From: Clostridia bacterium
GTDB taxonomy: Bacteria; Bacillota_A; Clostridia; Christensenellales; Aristaeellaceae
DNA: 33,567 nucleotides
Assembly (NCBI GenBank): GCA_017517815.1
Contig: JAFWYA010000032.1
Coordinates: 1 to 33,567, forward strand
Direction of reading: 5' to 3'
In this document: one piece after another, positions 8,327 through 16,486 of the stretch
Layout: each line of letters opens with the position of its first letter
Numbering within the stretch: position 1 is the first letter of the stretch
Position numbers and translations under genes: made by a program
The notes under the pieces: model-generated
The model's input: the letters and a program-made list of their open reading frames with translations, nothing else
Told to the model about the DNA's origin: nothing
Database searches by the model: none

Positions 8327-9520
8327 ATGAAAAAACTTGTACCGGCCGATCAGGTCGCGCTGCCGGGCGATCTCAAGCGCGTCAACCGCCAGCGTATTTT
8401 GAATATCCTTCGCACAGGCCGCGTGCTGACCGCCGCCGACATCCACGAGGAAACGGGCATCAGCCGGCCCACCGTCATGCGCGCCCTGCAGGACTTTTGC
8501 GCCCTTGGGGCGGTGAAGTCGCTGGGCCTTGGCGAAACCACGCGCATGGGCGGCAAAAAGCCGGAATTGTTCGTTCTGTCCGACGAGCAGCGCATTCTGT
8601 GCGTGAACCTGTGGCCCGAGACCATCACCCTGGCCCTTTGCGGCATGACCGGCGACGTGCAGCACGCGCAGAGCTATCCCCAGCCCATGGCCGGCGACCT
8701 CAACGCCGCCCTCGAGCCCCTGCGCGACAAGGTGACGGCTTATCTTGCCCAGCATTCCCTCACAGCGGACGCCCTGTACGGCATGGTGCTCACCGTGCCC
8801 GGCACCGTCGATTACGAGCAGAACCTGCTGCGCTACAATGTCAAGGCCCCCGGCTGGGGCGCCGATGTGCCGCTCATCCCCCGCCTGCGCGAGCTGTTTG
8901 GCGAAAACCTGCACTACTGCATCGACAACGCGGGCAAGGCCGCCGGGCGCGCCCTGCTTTTGGAAAAGCCCGAATACGCCGACAAGCGCCTGATGACCTT
9001 CTTTACCACATGGGGCGTGTCGGCCTGCATGATCGAAAAGGGCCATGTGCTCAACGGCCGCGACTCGCTCATCGGCGAGATCGGCCACATGATCGTGGCA
9101 TCCGACGGCCCGGTCGTGTGCGGCTGCGGCAAGCGCGGCTGTCTGGAAAGCCTCGTCAGCGCCAGCCACATGCGCCGCCTGATGAACGACGAAGCCCTCA
9201 CCTTCCCCGAGCTGTTCGCCCGCTCCGACGCAGGCGATGAAAAGGCCCGCGAGGTGGTCGCTCATTTCGCCCACTGCTTTGCCGTGGCGCTGCACAACCT
9301 GTCCCTTTGCTACAATCAGGAATCCGTCGTCTTTCAGGGCGATTTCGCCCACGCCGACCCGTGGTTTGACCGCTGTCTTACGCAGGAGCTGCGGCAGTTC
9401 CGCTACTATCCCGACGGCGAGTTCTTCACCATTGAATACGATGCCCGCGATCTGTCGCACCTCGCCGCGCAGGGCGCGGCCGAGCTGCTGAGAAAGCAGT
9501 ATTTTACGGGGCTGGAGTAA
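8327..9520 (+). CDS. ROK-family transcriptional repressor
   Basis: The protein has 397 residues. A winged helix-turn-helix (about 20-75, with an I-S-R-P-T-V recognition helix) is followed by a ROK sugar-kinase-like domain. The family zinc motif is intact (CGCGKRGCLE, 265-274), as is EIGH at 251-254. The N-terminal phosphate-binding loop of kinases is absent (V-N-L-W-P-E-T in its place), so it is a regulator of the NagC/XylR type rather than a kinase. ROK repressors normally sense sugars or sugar derivatives; the ligand here is unknown. The ATG follows AAAGGAG. The gene is divergent from the fumarate-reductase-like gene and its own promoter lies within an inverted repeat, so it probably controls itself and perhaps that neighbour (inference). 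Confidence 0.9.
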   Translation: MKKLVPADQVALPGDLKRVNRQRILNILRTGRVLTAADIHEETGISRPTVMRALQDFCALGAVKSLGLGETTRMGGKKPELFVLSDEQRILCVNLWPETITLALCGMTGDVQHAQSYPQPMAGDLNAALEPLRDKVTAYLAQHSLTADALYGMVLTVPGTVDYEQNLLRYNVKAPGWGADVPLIPRLRELFGENLHYCIDNAGKAAGRALLLEKPEYADKRLMTFFTTWGVSACMIEKGHVLNGRDSLIGEIGHMIVASDGPVVCGCGKRGCLESLVSASHMRRLMNDEALTFPELFARSDAGDEKAREVVAHFAHCFAVALHNLSLCYNQESVVFQGDFAHADPWFDRCLTQELRQFRYYPDGEFFTIEYDARDLSHLAAQGAAELLRKQYFTGLE

Positions 9521-9560
9521 ACCCCTGGTTCGTTGCAGCCTGCTTGAAAGCAGCTTCGCT

Positions 9561-9891
9561 GATGACGGCGGCAGCTTACGCGCCGCTTTATGAGGCAGGT
9601 TGCCTCAGCCTATTGAGCGCACTGCCGGTGCGCTCAGGTTCCTCTCCGCTCCGCTCGGGCCAGAGGGGCGGTCGGGGGGGACCCCGCACCGGTCCCCCCG
9701 AGACCCCCCCTGGACTCCCCTCCTCCCCCCTTCCCGCGCTGGGGCAGAGCCCCAGACCCCAAGACCCCCGCAAGGGGTCTTTTTCTTTTGGGCGGGTTGG
9801 GAGGCAGTGCTTTGTTAATCCTTGCTCCCCACCCAAGCGAGCCGGGAGGCCTGTCGCCGACCGGCGGTCTTAGCAGCAGCCCCAGACACAT
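9561..9891 (-). repeat. Structured intergenic repeat, copy 3 (type A, reverse)
   Basis: Reverse-orientation copy between the convergent ROK gene and ABC operon. It shows the GACGGCGGCAGCTTACGCGC end at 9563, an AGGTTGCCTCAGCCT hairpin, a TGAGCGCAC/GTGCGCTCA hairpin and the long CCAGAGGGG hairpin (its closing arm lacks a few bases compared with copy 2). A CTGGGGC/GCCCCAG hairpin, an AGACCCC/GGGGTCT stem with a T-run, and an arm with CGCCGACCGGCGG complete it. It joins the ABC-operon terminator near 9891. Confidence 0.8.
9762..9789 (+). terminator. Terminator-like hairpin inside repeat copy 3
   Basis: AGACCCC and GGGGTCT (9762-9768 with 9774-9780) form a 7-bp stem followed by TTTTCTTTT. It is the best plus-strand terminator after the ROK gene, about 240 bp beyond its stop. 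Confidence 0.65.
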
Positions 9892-9976
9892 AAAAAAACC
9901 TGCGGCCCATAAAATGGGCCGCAGAGATGGGTCAAGGGACGAAGTCCCTTGTGGGGTCCAGGGGTGAAGCCCCTGG
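9892..9976 (-). terminator. Three-hairpin terminator array of the ABC operon
   Basis: Minus-strand hairpins CCAGGGG/CCCCTGG (9970-9976 with 9958-9964), AAGGGAC/GTCCCTT (9944-9950 with 9934-9940) and the 11-bp CTGCGGCCCAT stem (9914-9924 with 9900-9910) are followed by GGTTTTTTT. The array starts 2 nt after the stop. Confidence 0.88.
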
Positions 9977-9978
9977 CG

Positions 9979-11910
9979 TTATTCCAGTTCAAACGCTCCC
10001 GTGTACAAACGGTAGTACGTGCCCTTCTGGGCGATGAGGTCTTCGTGGTTGCCGCGTTCGATGATGCGGCCGTGGTCGAGCACCATGATGGCGTCGGAGT
10101 TGCGCACGGTGGACAGGCGGTGGGCGATGACGAACACGGTGCGGCCGTGCATGAGGGCGTCCATGCCGCGCTGCACGATGGCCTCGGTGCGGGTGTCGAT
10201 GGAGGAGGTAGCCTCGTCAAGGATCATGACGGGCGGGTCCGCCACGGCGGCGCGGGCGATGGAGATCAGCTGGCGCTGGCCCTGGCTCAGGCCGCTGCCG
10301 TCGCCGGTGAGGATGGTGTTGTAGCCCTCGGGCAGCATGCGGATGAAGCTGTCCGCACCGGCGAGCTTGGCGGCTGCGATGCAGTCTTCGTCGGTAGCGT
10401 CAAGGTTTCCGTAGCGCAGGTTTTCCATGACGGTGCCGGTAAAGAGGTTCACGTCCTGCAGGACGACGCCGAGGGAGCGGCGCAGGTCGGCCTTTTTGAT
10501 CTTGTTGATGTTGATGCCGTCGTAGCGGATCTTGCCGTCGGCAATGTCGTAGAAGCGGTTGATGAGGTTGGTGATGGTGGTTTTGCCAGCGCCGGTCGCG
10601 CCGACGAAGGCGATCTTCTCGCCCGGACGGGCGTACAGGCTTACGTTGTGCAAAACGGTCTTTTCAGGCACGTAGGCAAAATCCACGTCGTTAAGCACGA
10701 TGTCGCCCTTGAGCTCGGTGTAGGTGAGCGTGCCGTCGGAGTGCGGGTGCTTCCACGCCCACAGGCCGGTGCGGCGGTTGCTTTCGGTGAGGGTGCCGTC
10801 GGGCAGACGCTCGGCGTTGACCAGGGTGACGTAGCCGTCGTCCTCCTCGCTGGGCTCATCCAGCAGGGTGAAGATGCGCTCTGCGCCCGCCAGCGCCATG
10901 ATGATGCTGGCCAGCTGCTGGCTCACCTGCGAAATGGGCATGACGAACGAGCGCGACAGCGTGAGAAACGATGCGATCATACCCAGCGTGACCGTGCCGC
11001 CGACGCCGCCGGACAGGCTTACATTGGGCACGCCGCTGAGGCTGAGCGCTGCGCCCACGATGGCCAGCAGCACATACAGGATGTGGCCCATGTTGTTGTT
11101 CACCGGGCCCATGATGTTGGCAAACTGGTTGGCGCGGGTGGCGTTGAAGCACAGTTCCTCGTTGCGGCGGTCGAATTCGCGCACGGCCTCGTCCTCGTGG
11201 TTGAATACCTTCACCACGCGCTGGCCGTTGATCATCTCTTCAATATAGCCGTTGACGTTGGCCAGAGACTTCTGCTGGCCCACAAAGTGCTTGCCGCTGA
11301 GGCCGCCGATCTTGCCGGTGGCGATCACGATGAGCACCGCAAACAGCACCACGAACAAGGTCAGCCACAGGCTCTGGGTGAGCATGGCCACAAAGACCGA
11401 TACAATGGAAATAACGCTGTTAAACACCTGCGGCAGCGACTGGCCGATCATCATGCGAAGGGTGCCGGTGTCGTTGGTGTAGTGGCTCATGACCTCGCCG
11501 TGGGAGTGCGTGTCAAAGTAGCGGATGGGCAAAGTCTGCATGTGGTTGAACATCTCCAGCCTCACCCGGCGGATCACGCCCTGCGACACGGCGATCATCA
11601 GGCGATTGGCCAGGAATGCGCACACGATGCCCGCAAGGAAGACGCACGCCATGCGCACGCCTGCCATGGCAAGGCCGCTGAAGTCGTTGGATTTGTTCAG
11701 AAGCATGGGGGTGATGTAGCCGTCGATCAGCGTGCGGATGAACGACGAGCCGATGACGCTGGCCACGGTGTTGCCGATGGAACAGATCATCACCAGGATG
11801 AGGCGCGCCTTGTACTGGCCAACATAGCCCAGCAGGCGCTTCATGGTGCCCTTTGCGTCCTTGGCCATGCGGCCGTCGCCGCGCGGGCCACGGGGTCCTC
11901 CGCGCATCAT
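9979..11910 (-). CDS. ABC exporter half-transporter with canonical ATPase site
   Basis: The protein has 643 residues, with six transmembrane helices (about 35-340) and a C-terminal nucleotide-binding domain. Walker A is GATGAGKTT (437-445), the signature LSQGQ (541-545), and Walker B VMILDE has catalytic E566; the H-loop histidine is H597. A charged insert of about 50 residues (350-402) separates the membrane and ATPase parts, as in YheH/BmrD-type subunits. The ATG overlaps the upstream partner's stop (ATGA), so the two are probably translated together. It should form a heterodimer with that partner and export a lipophilic compound, drug or peptide. A second ATG directly follows the first. 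The MarR gene heads the operon, so export is likely induced by its ligand. Confidence 0.93.
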   Translation of the reverse strand: MMRGGPRGPRGDGRMAKDAKGTMKRLLGYVGQYKARLILVMICSIGNTVASVIGSSFIRTLIDGYITPMLLNKSNDFSGLAMAGVRMACVFLAGIVCAFLANRLMIAVSQGVIRRVRLEMFNHMQTLPIRYFDTHSHGEVMSHYTNDTGTLRMMIGQSLPQVFNSVISIVSVFVAMLTQSLWLTLFVVLFAVLIVIATGKIGGLSGKHFVGQQKSLANVNGYIEEMINGQRVVKVFNHEDEAVREFDRRNEELCFNATRANQFANIMGPVNNNMGHILYVLLAIVGAALSLSGVPNVSLSGGVGGTVTLGMIASFLTLSRSFVMPISQVSQQLASIIMALAGAERIFTLLDEPSEEDDGYVTLVNAERLPDGTLTESNRRTGLWAWKHPHSDGTLTYTELKGDIVLNDVDFAYVPEKTVLHNVSLYARPGEKIAFVGATGAGKTTITNLINRFYDIADGKIRYDGININKIKKADLRRSLGVVLQDVNLFTGTVMENLRYGNLDATDEDCIAAAKLAGADSFIRMLPEGYNTILTGDGSGLSQGQRQLISIARAAVADPPVMILDEATSSIDTRTEAIVQRGMDALMHGRTVFVIAHRLSTVRNSDAIMVLDHGRIIERGNHEDLIAQKGTYYRLYTGAFELE

Positions 11911-13655
11911 TCGTCCTCACCGCCCTTCATCTGGCTTTCATACACTTCGCGGTAGATGGCGCTGGTACTCAGCAGCTCTTCATGCGTGCCCACGGCGGTC
12001 ACGCAGCCTGCATCCAGCACCACGATCTGGTCGGCCTCCATCACGCTTCCCACGCGCTGGGCGATGATGATCTTCGTCACGTCCGGGATATCCTCGCGGA
12101 AGGCCTTGCGGATGAGCGCGTCGGTGGCGGTGTCCACAGCGGAGGTGGAGTCGTCCAGAATGAGCACTTTGGGCTTTTTGAGCAGTGCGCGGGCGATGCA
12201 CAATCTTTGCTTCTGACCGCCGGACACGTTGGTGCCGCCCTGCTCGATGTAGGTGTCATAGCCTTCCGGGAAGGCGGAAATAAATCCGTGCGCCTGCGCA
12301 AGCTCGCAGGCATGCTGCATTTCTGCGTCGGTGGCATGCTCGTTGCCCCAGCGGAGGTTTTCCTTGATGGTGCCGGAAAACAGCACGTTTTTCTGCAGCA
12401 CAAAGGCCACCGCGTCGCGAAGCGCGGTCAGGTCGTAGCGGCGCACGTCGACGCCGCCCACCTCCACGCTGCCCTCGCTCACATCATACAGGCGCGGAAT
12501 CAGCTGCACAAGGCTCGACTTGGACGAACCCGTGCCGCCGAGGATGCCGATGGTCTGGCCGCTTTCAAAGTGCAGGTTGATGTTGTCCAGCACCGGGCGC
12601 TCGCTTTCGCGGTTGTAGCGGAAGCGCACATTGCGGAAGGTGATGCTGCCGTCTTTGACCTCGGTCACAGCGTTTTCGGGGGAGACGATGTCGCTTTGCT
12701 CCTCCAGCACCTCGGCAATGCGCTGCATGCTGGCGCGGCTCATGACCATCATCACAAAGATCATGCTCACCATCATCAGGCTGGACAGGATCTGCATGGT
12801 GTAGGTGAACAGGCTCGTCAGCTCGCCCGTGGACAGGCCCAGCGCCGCGTCACCGCCGCAGGCCACCACGGCCCGCGCGCCGAACCAGCTGATGAAGAGC
12901 ATGCAGCCGTACATGCAAAACTGCATCAGCGGCTGGTTGAAGGACAGGATCTTTTCGGCCTTGACGAAGTTGTCGTAGATCTCGTCGGTCACGCCGCCGA
13001 ACTTTTCGCCCTCGTGCGCCTCGCGCACGAAGCTCTTCACCACGCGGATGCCGTACAGGTTTTCCTGCACGATGGCGTTGAGGCGGTCAAACTTTTTAAA
13101 CGTCCTGTGGAACGTGGGGTGCGCCTTGGAGGAAATGATGTACAGCCCAACGCCCAGCACCGGCACGAAGGCCAGAAACACCAGGCTGAGCTTTGCATCG
13201 ATGCCGATGGCCGCCACCAGCGAGAAGATGAGCATGAACGGCGACCTGACCGCCGTGCGGATGATCATCTGATAGGCATTCTGCACATTGCTCACGTCGG
13301 TGGTGAGGCGCGTGACCAGGCCGCCGGTGGAGAACTTGTCGATGTTGGCAAAGGAATAGTCCTGCACGCGGGTGAACATGTCGCGGCGCAGGTTTTTGGC
13401 AAAGCCTGCGCTGGCGCTGGCCGCGTACTTGCCCGCCAGCACGCCGAACAAAAGCGACAACAGCGACGACACAAACAACAATAGACCGGTTTTGAGGATC
13501 ACCGGCATGCTGCCTGCGTCGATGCCCTTATCGATGAGGTTGGCCATGAGCAGCGGGATGACGCACTCCATCACCACTTCCATCGATATGTAAGCCGGGG
13601 CCTTGATGCTGTCAGCCTTGTATTCGCGAATGCTGCGCATCAGTCGTTTGATCAT
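11907..13655 (-). CDS. ABC exporter half-transporter with degenerate ATPase site
   Basis: The protein has 582 residues and the same six-helix plus ATPase layout as the next gene. Walker A is GGTGSSKSS (373-381) and the signature VSGGQ (477-481). The catalytic glutamate after Walker B is aspartate (LILDDS, D502) and the switch histidine is glutamine (IIAQR, Q533). These two changes define the non-hydrolysing site of heterodimeric exporters such as BmrCD and TM287/288, so this is the BmrC-like partner. The ATG follows AGGAGGAAA. It begins 27 nt after the MarR gene and overlaps the canonical subunit by four bases. Substrate is unknown. Confidence 0.93.
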   Translation of the reverse strand: MIKRLMRSIREYKADSIKAPAYISMEVVMECVIPLLMANLIDKGIDAGSMPVILKTGLLLFVSSLLSLLFGVLAGKYAASASAGFAKNLRRDMFTRVQDYSFANIDKFSTGGLVTRLTTDVSNVQNAYQMIIRTAVRSPFMLIFSLVAAIGIDAKLSLVFLAFVPVLGVGLYIISSKAHPTFHRTFKKFDRLNAIVQENLYGIRVVKSFVREAHEGEKFGGVTDEIYDNFVKAEKILSFNQPLMQFCMYGCMLFISWFGARAVVACGGDAALGLSTGELTSLFTYTMQILSSLMMVSMIFVMMVMSRASMQRIAEVLEEQSDIVSPENAVTEVKDGSITFRNVRFRYNRESERPVLDNINLHFESGQTIGILGGTGSSKSSLVQLIPRLYDVSEGSVEVGGVDVRRYDLTALRDAVAFVLQKNVLFSGTIKENLRWGNEHATDAEMQHACELAQAHGFISAFPEGYDTYIEQGGTNVSGGQKQRLCIARALLKKPKVLILDDSTSAVDTATDALIRKAFREDIPDVTKIIIAQRVGSVMEADQIVVLDAGCVTAVGTHEELLSTSAIYREVYESQMKGGEDE

Positions 13656-13682
13656 GGTTCCATTTCCTCCTGCGAAAAAACG

Positions 13683-14123
13683 TTAGCCGATATTCTCCTG
13701 CATGCGGCTGATGAAGGAGCTCAGCAGCTCGATCTCTTCATCGCTGAAGCCGGTGAGCAGCTGTTCCTGCAGGATGCGGGCATTTTCGCGCATCTGGTTG
13801 CTGAAGCAGCGGGAATAGTCGGTAAGGGTCACTCTTTTGAGGCGCGCATCGTGTGCAACGCCCTTGCGGTTGATGAGGTTTTTCTGCTCCATCAGCTGCA
13901 GCACGCGCGACGCCGTGGAGCGGGTGAAGCCGAACTCACGCTCCAGATCGCGCTGGTAGATGTTTTCGTCCTCATGCTCGGCCAGGTAGCGGATGATGCG
14001 GCCGTTGGTGCCGGTCACCTCTTCGGTGCCGGGGGTCTTCTGCAGTTCCTGATACAGGCGGCGCCCAATGTTCATGTCCAGGCGGTGCAGGCAGCGCGCG
14101 AGGGGGTAGGCGTTCGTCTTCAT
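13683..14123 (-). CDS. MarR-family transcriptional regulator
   Basis: The protein has 146 residues. A winged helix-turn-helix core (about 45-110) contains the T-R-S-T-A-S-R-V-L recognition helix and a D-A-R-L-K-R wing; flanking helices would form the dimer interface. The start at 14123 follows GGAGGT with 8-nt spacing; an in-frame ATG at 14183 would lie on the promoter itself. It is the first gene of a MarR-ABC-ABC operon, the usual arrangement in which MarR represses its own exporter until a toxic ligand binds. A 16-bp palindrome next to the -35 is a candidate site. Confidence 0.92.
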   Translation of the reverse strand: MKTNAYPLARCLHRLDMNIGRRLYQELQKTPGTEEVTGTNGRIIRYLAEHEDENIYQRDLEREFGFTRSTASRVLQLMEQKNLINRKGVAHDARLKRVTLTDYSRCFSNQMRENARILQEQLLTGFSDEEIELLSSFISRMQENIG

Positions 14124-14185
14124 AAAATGAGACCTCCAGTGCAGATGGCAAAATTTGGTTTTGCGCAAATGGTTGTACTTCAAAC

Positions 14186-14236
14186 ATTATAAAAAATGCC
14201 CTGCATTCAAGTCAATCGGTCTAATGTGAACATTAG
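14186..14236 (-). promoter_or_regulatory. marR-ABC operon promoter with adjacent palindrome
   Basis: On the minus strand a -35 TTGACT (14210-14215), 18-bp spacer and perfect -10 TATAAT (14186-14191). Five bases upstream of the -35 lies CTAATG-TGAA-CATTAG (14221-14236), a perfect 6-bp inverted repeat of the size MarR dimers bind. It overlaps the last codon of the pseudouridine synthase gene. Confidence 0.7.
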
Positions 14237-15117
14237 GTGAAAATTTTCAAAAGCTGCCCAAGCTCCCCGGGCAATTCGCTTTCCCGCTCGATCACCTGCC
14301 CGGTCACGGGGTGCACCACGCGCACATAGGCGCTGTGCAGCGCGAACCGGCCGGGCAGTTCGCCGGTTTCCGTACCATATAAAAAGTCGCCCGTCACCGG
14401 GCAGCCCATGGCGGCCATGTGCACGCGGATTTGATGGGTGCGGCCGGTATCCAGCCTGAGGCGCACAAGGCTGCGCCTGCCCCGCTGCATCACCCGGTAG
14501 AAGGTGCGGGCCTCTTTTCCGTCGGGCCGCACCTCGCGTTTGACAGTCGCGCCGTCGCATTTGCCAATCGGCAGGTCGATCACACCCTCGTCAGCAGGGG
14601 GCGCGCCATCCACCACGGCCAGATATTCGCGCACGAAGCCATCCGAGTGCAGCATCTGCTGCAGCAGGTGCTGTGCGTGGGCGGTGTTGGCGGCCAGCAT
14701 CAGGCCGCTTGTGCCCTTATCCAGCCGGTTGACCGGGCGGTAGACGAAATCCGCCGGGCAGCCAAGGCGATGGAACAGCGCGTTTTCAAGCGTTGGCCCG
14801 TCCTGCTTGCTGCTGGATGCCGTGGGCAGCGGCGCAGGCTTGTCGATGATGCGGAAGTGTTCGTCCTCAAACAGGATCTCAAAAGGAATGTCAAACGGCT
14901 CCGGCAGCGTGTTTTCCACCTCGGGGATCTCAAGCCTGAGCGTCTGCCCGGCGCAAAGCCTTGCATCAGCCTTCACGGGCGTACCGTCCAGCGTGATCAG
15001 CCCATGGAACTTGGCGCGCTTGAACTGGCCGCTGCTCAGCCCCAGCGCCCCCATGGCGGCGCGGCGCACCGGCTTTTGCGCGTATTCCTCAGAAATCACC
15101 AGTTCATACACGGGCAT
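14233..15117 (-). CDS. RluA-family pseudouridine synthase
   Basis: The protein has 294 residues. An N-terminal S4-like RNA-binding region (about 10-65) is followed by the RluA catalytic domain with R-L-D-K-G-T-S-G, in which D133 is the catalytic aspartate. A basic R-T-H-Q-I-R-V-H segment further on is also typical. It isomerises specific uridines in rRNA or tRNA; RluD-like large-subunit rRNA activity is most likely for this layout but the target is not determined. The ATG at 15117 has a near-perfect GGAGGTGAT site; an earlier ATG lies over the promoter. It is transcribed away from the metallophosphoesterase gene by a mirror-image promoter. Confidence 0.92.
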   Translation of the reverse strand: MPVYELVISEEYAQKPVRRAAMGALGLSSGQFKRAKFHGLITLDGTPVKADARLCAGQTLRLEIPEVENTLPEPFDIPFEILFEDEHFRIIDKPAPLPTASSSKQDGPTLENALFHRLGCPADFVYRPVNRLDKGTSGLMLAANTAHAQHLLQQMLHSDGFVREYLAVVDGAPPADEGVIDLPIGKCDGATVKREVRPDGKEARTFYRVMQRGRRSLVRLRLDTGRTHQIRVHMAAMGCPVTGDFLYGTETGELPGRFALHSAYVRVVHPVTGQVIERESELPGELGQLLKIFT

Positions 15118-15135
15118 GCGATCACCTCCACTGGA

Positions 15136-15168
15136 AGTATAGCACACCCCGCCCGATTGTGCTATACT
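15136..15168. promoter_or_regulatory. Mirror-image divergent promoters
   Basis: An 11-bp perfect inverted repeat (AGTATAGCACA at 15136-15146, TGTGCTATACT at 15158-15168) holds a TGCTATACT extended -10 in each arm. One drives the pseudouridine synthase leftward, the other the phosphoesterase rightward. Each one's position -35 falls inside the other's -10 arm (TAGCAC, 17-bp spacing), so the two cannot be occupied together. Confidence 0.7.
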
Positions 15169-15200
15169 AGTACAAACACAACCAACAACAGGAGGAACCC

Positions 15201-15917
15201 ATGCGCATTGCCCTGATTGCAGACCTTCACGGCAACCGCCCCGCCACGCTGGCGCTGGAGCGCGACCTTGCGCGCGTGCAGCCCGACGACATCTGGTGTC
15301 TGGGCGACATTGTGGGCAAGGGCCCCAGCAGCGATTTCACCTTTGACTGGGCGCACGATAACTGCAGCCTGATTTTGGGCGGCAACTGGGACTACGGCGT
15401 GGGCCACAAACAGTTTCCGGCGGACGGCTTTTACTGGCAGCAGCTGGGCGAAGATCGTCTTGCCCGCCTGCGCGAACTGCCGCTTGAGCACGAATGCTGG
15501 TTTTCCGGCCGCAGGCTGCGCCTGTTTCACGGCAGGCCCGTGATGGACACCCTCGTCACCGTCCACCACGACCCCTCGCTTTTACAGCCCTATTTTGAGG
15601 ATGTCTCCGGCGCGCGGTACGACGCGGTCCTTTATGCCGACGCGCACCGTCAGGCCATGCGCACCCTCACCCCCGGCGTGATGGTGAACATCGGCAGCGT
15701 GGGCAACAACCTGGGCGAGCCGCGCTGCTGCTACGCCATTCTGGAAGGCGACCCGGGCCGGGAGCCTGCGCCGTTTGAAATTCGCCTGCGGCAGGTGGAT
15801 TACGACCGCCGTCAGGCGGTGGAGGATGCGGCGCTCACGCCGCTGGTGCCGAATATTGCGGCGTTTATCAACGAGGTGGAGACCGGGGTGTACAGTCGGC
15901 CAAGGCCTGGGAAGTAA
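15201..15917 (+). CDS. Calcineurin-like metallophosphoesterase (YfcE/MJ0936-like)
   Basis: The protein has 238 residues. Motif I is D8-L-H10-G-N, motif II G-D36-I-V, and motif III is G-G-N62-W-D64, where the usual histidine of GNH(D/E) is tryptophan. Later H110 (FHGRP) fits the family, but the GHTH motif reads A-D-A-H149, losing its first histidine. Most metal ligands remain, so it may hydrolyse a phosphodiester or phosphomonoester, yet the two substitutions make activity uncertain. The ATG follows AGGAGG. It is alone on its transcript; a reverse-oriented repeat begins four bases after the stop. Confidence 0.85.
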   Translation: MRIALIADLHGNRPATLALERDLARVQPDDIWCLGDIVGKGPSSDFTFDWAHDNCSLILGGNWDYGVGHKQFPADGFYWQQLGEDRLARLRELPLEHECWFSGRRLRLFHGRPVMDTLVTVHHDPSLLQPYFEDVSGARYDAVLYADAHRQAMRTLTPGVMVNIGSVGNNLGEPRCCYAILEGDPGREPAPFEIRLRQVDYDRRQAVEDAALTPLVPNIAAFINEVETGVYSRPRPGK

Positions 15918-15920
15918 GCA

Positions 15921-16140
15921 GGCGGGCGGCTGCTTATGCGCCGCTGGAGGGGCGGGCTGCCTCAGCCCGGTGATTTTTCTAAGCTGCGCTTAGGGTTCTC
16001 TTCCGCTCCGCTCGGGCCAGAGGGTGAGGGGGAACGTCGAGGTTCCCCCTTACCCTCTGGACTCCCACACCCCCTCCTTCGCCGGGGCAAAGCCCCGGAC
16101 CCCTTGAGTTGGGTACTACTCAAATACTCTTATGACCCGG
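15921..16140 (-). repeat. Structured intergenic repeat, copy 4 (type B, reverse)
   Basis: This copy shares the outer design (GGCGGCTGCTTATGCGCCGC end, CTAAGCTGCGCTTAG hairpin, TTCCGCTCCGCTCGGG) but has a different central hairpin. CCAGAGGGT...ACCCTCTGG (16017-16060) encloses AGGGGGAAC/GTTCCCCCT, almost perfectly paired over 44 nt. A CCGGGGC/GCCCCGG hairpin (16083-16099) follows. It meets copy 5 head to head and lacks the terminator array. Confidence 0.78.
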
Positions 16141-16189
16141 GCTTGGCTGGTGCATAGGCCGTCCTGCCGGCACGCTTCGCCGCCGGCAA

Positions 16190-16442
16190 AGCTTCGCTTA
16201 GAATTAGTAACTTCCCCAACCCTTTCCAAAGATAAAGACCCCATGCTGGGGTCTGGGGCTTTGCCCCAGCGCGGGAAGGGGGGAGGGGGGAAGTCCAGAG
16301 GGGGGTCTCGGGGGGACCGGTGCGGGGTCCCCCCCGACCGCCCCTCTGGCCCGAGCGGAGCGGAGAGCAGCCGGAGCGCATCGGCAGTGCGCTCAATAGG
16401 CTGAGAAGCCAAGCCACATTGGCGGCGCGTAAGCTGCCGCCG
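16190..16442 (+). repeat. Structured intergenic repeat, copy 5 (type A, forward, left end truncated)
   Basis: This copy has the AGACCCC/GGGGTCT and CTGGGGC/GCCCCAG hairpins (about 16234-16268), the long CCAGAGGGG hairpin, GAGCGCA/TGCGCTC, AGGCTGAGAAGCC and the GGCGGCGCGTAAGCTGCCGC terminal hairpin, then T-runs. With copy 4 it makes an inverted pair about 520 bp long. The left boundary is approximate because sequence at 16141-16200 diverges from other copies. Confidence 0.75.
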
Positions 16443-16486
16443 CTCCCCCCTTTTTTCCCTTTTTTCCCAAAAAGGAGGTACCCTTC

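Noticed and set aside
10019..13484. Plus-strand frames opposite the ABC exporter genes
   Set aside because: Antisense to two complete ABC half-transporters with all motifs.
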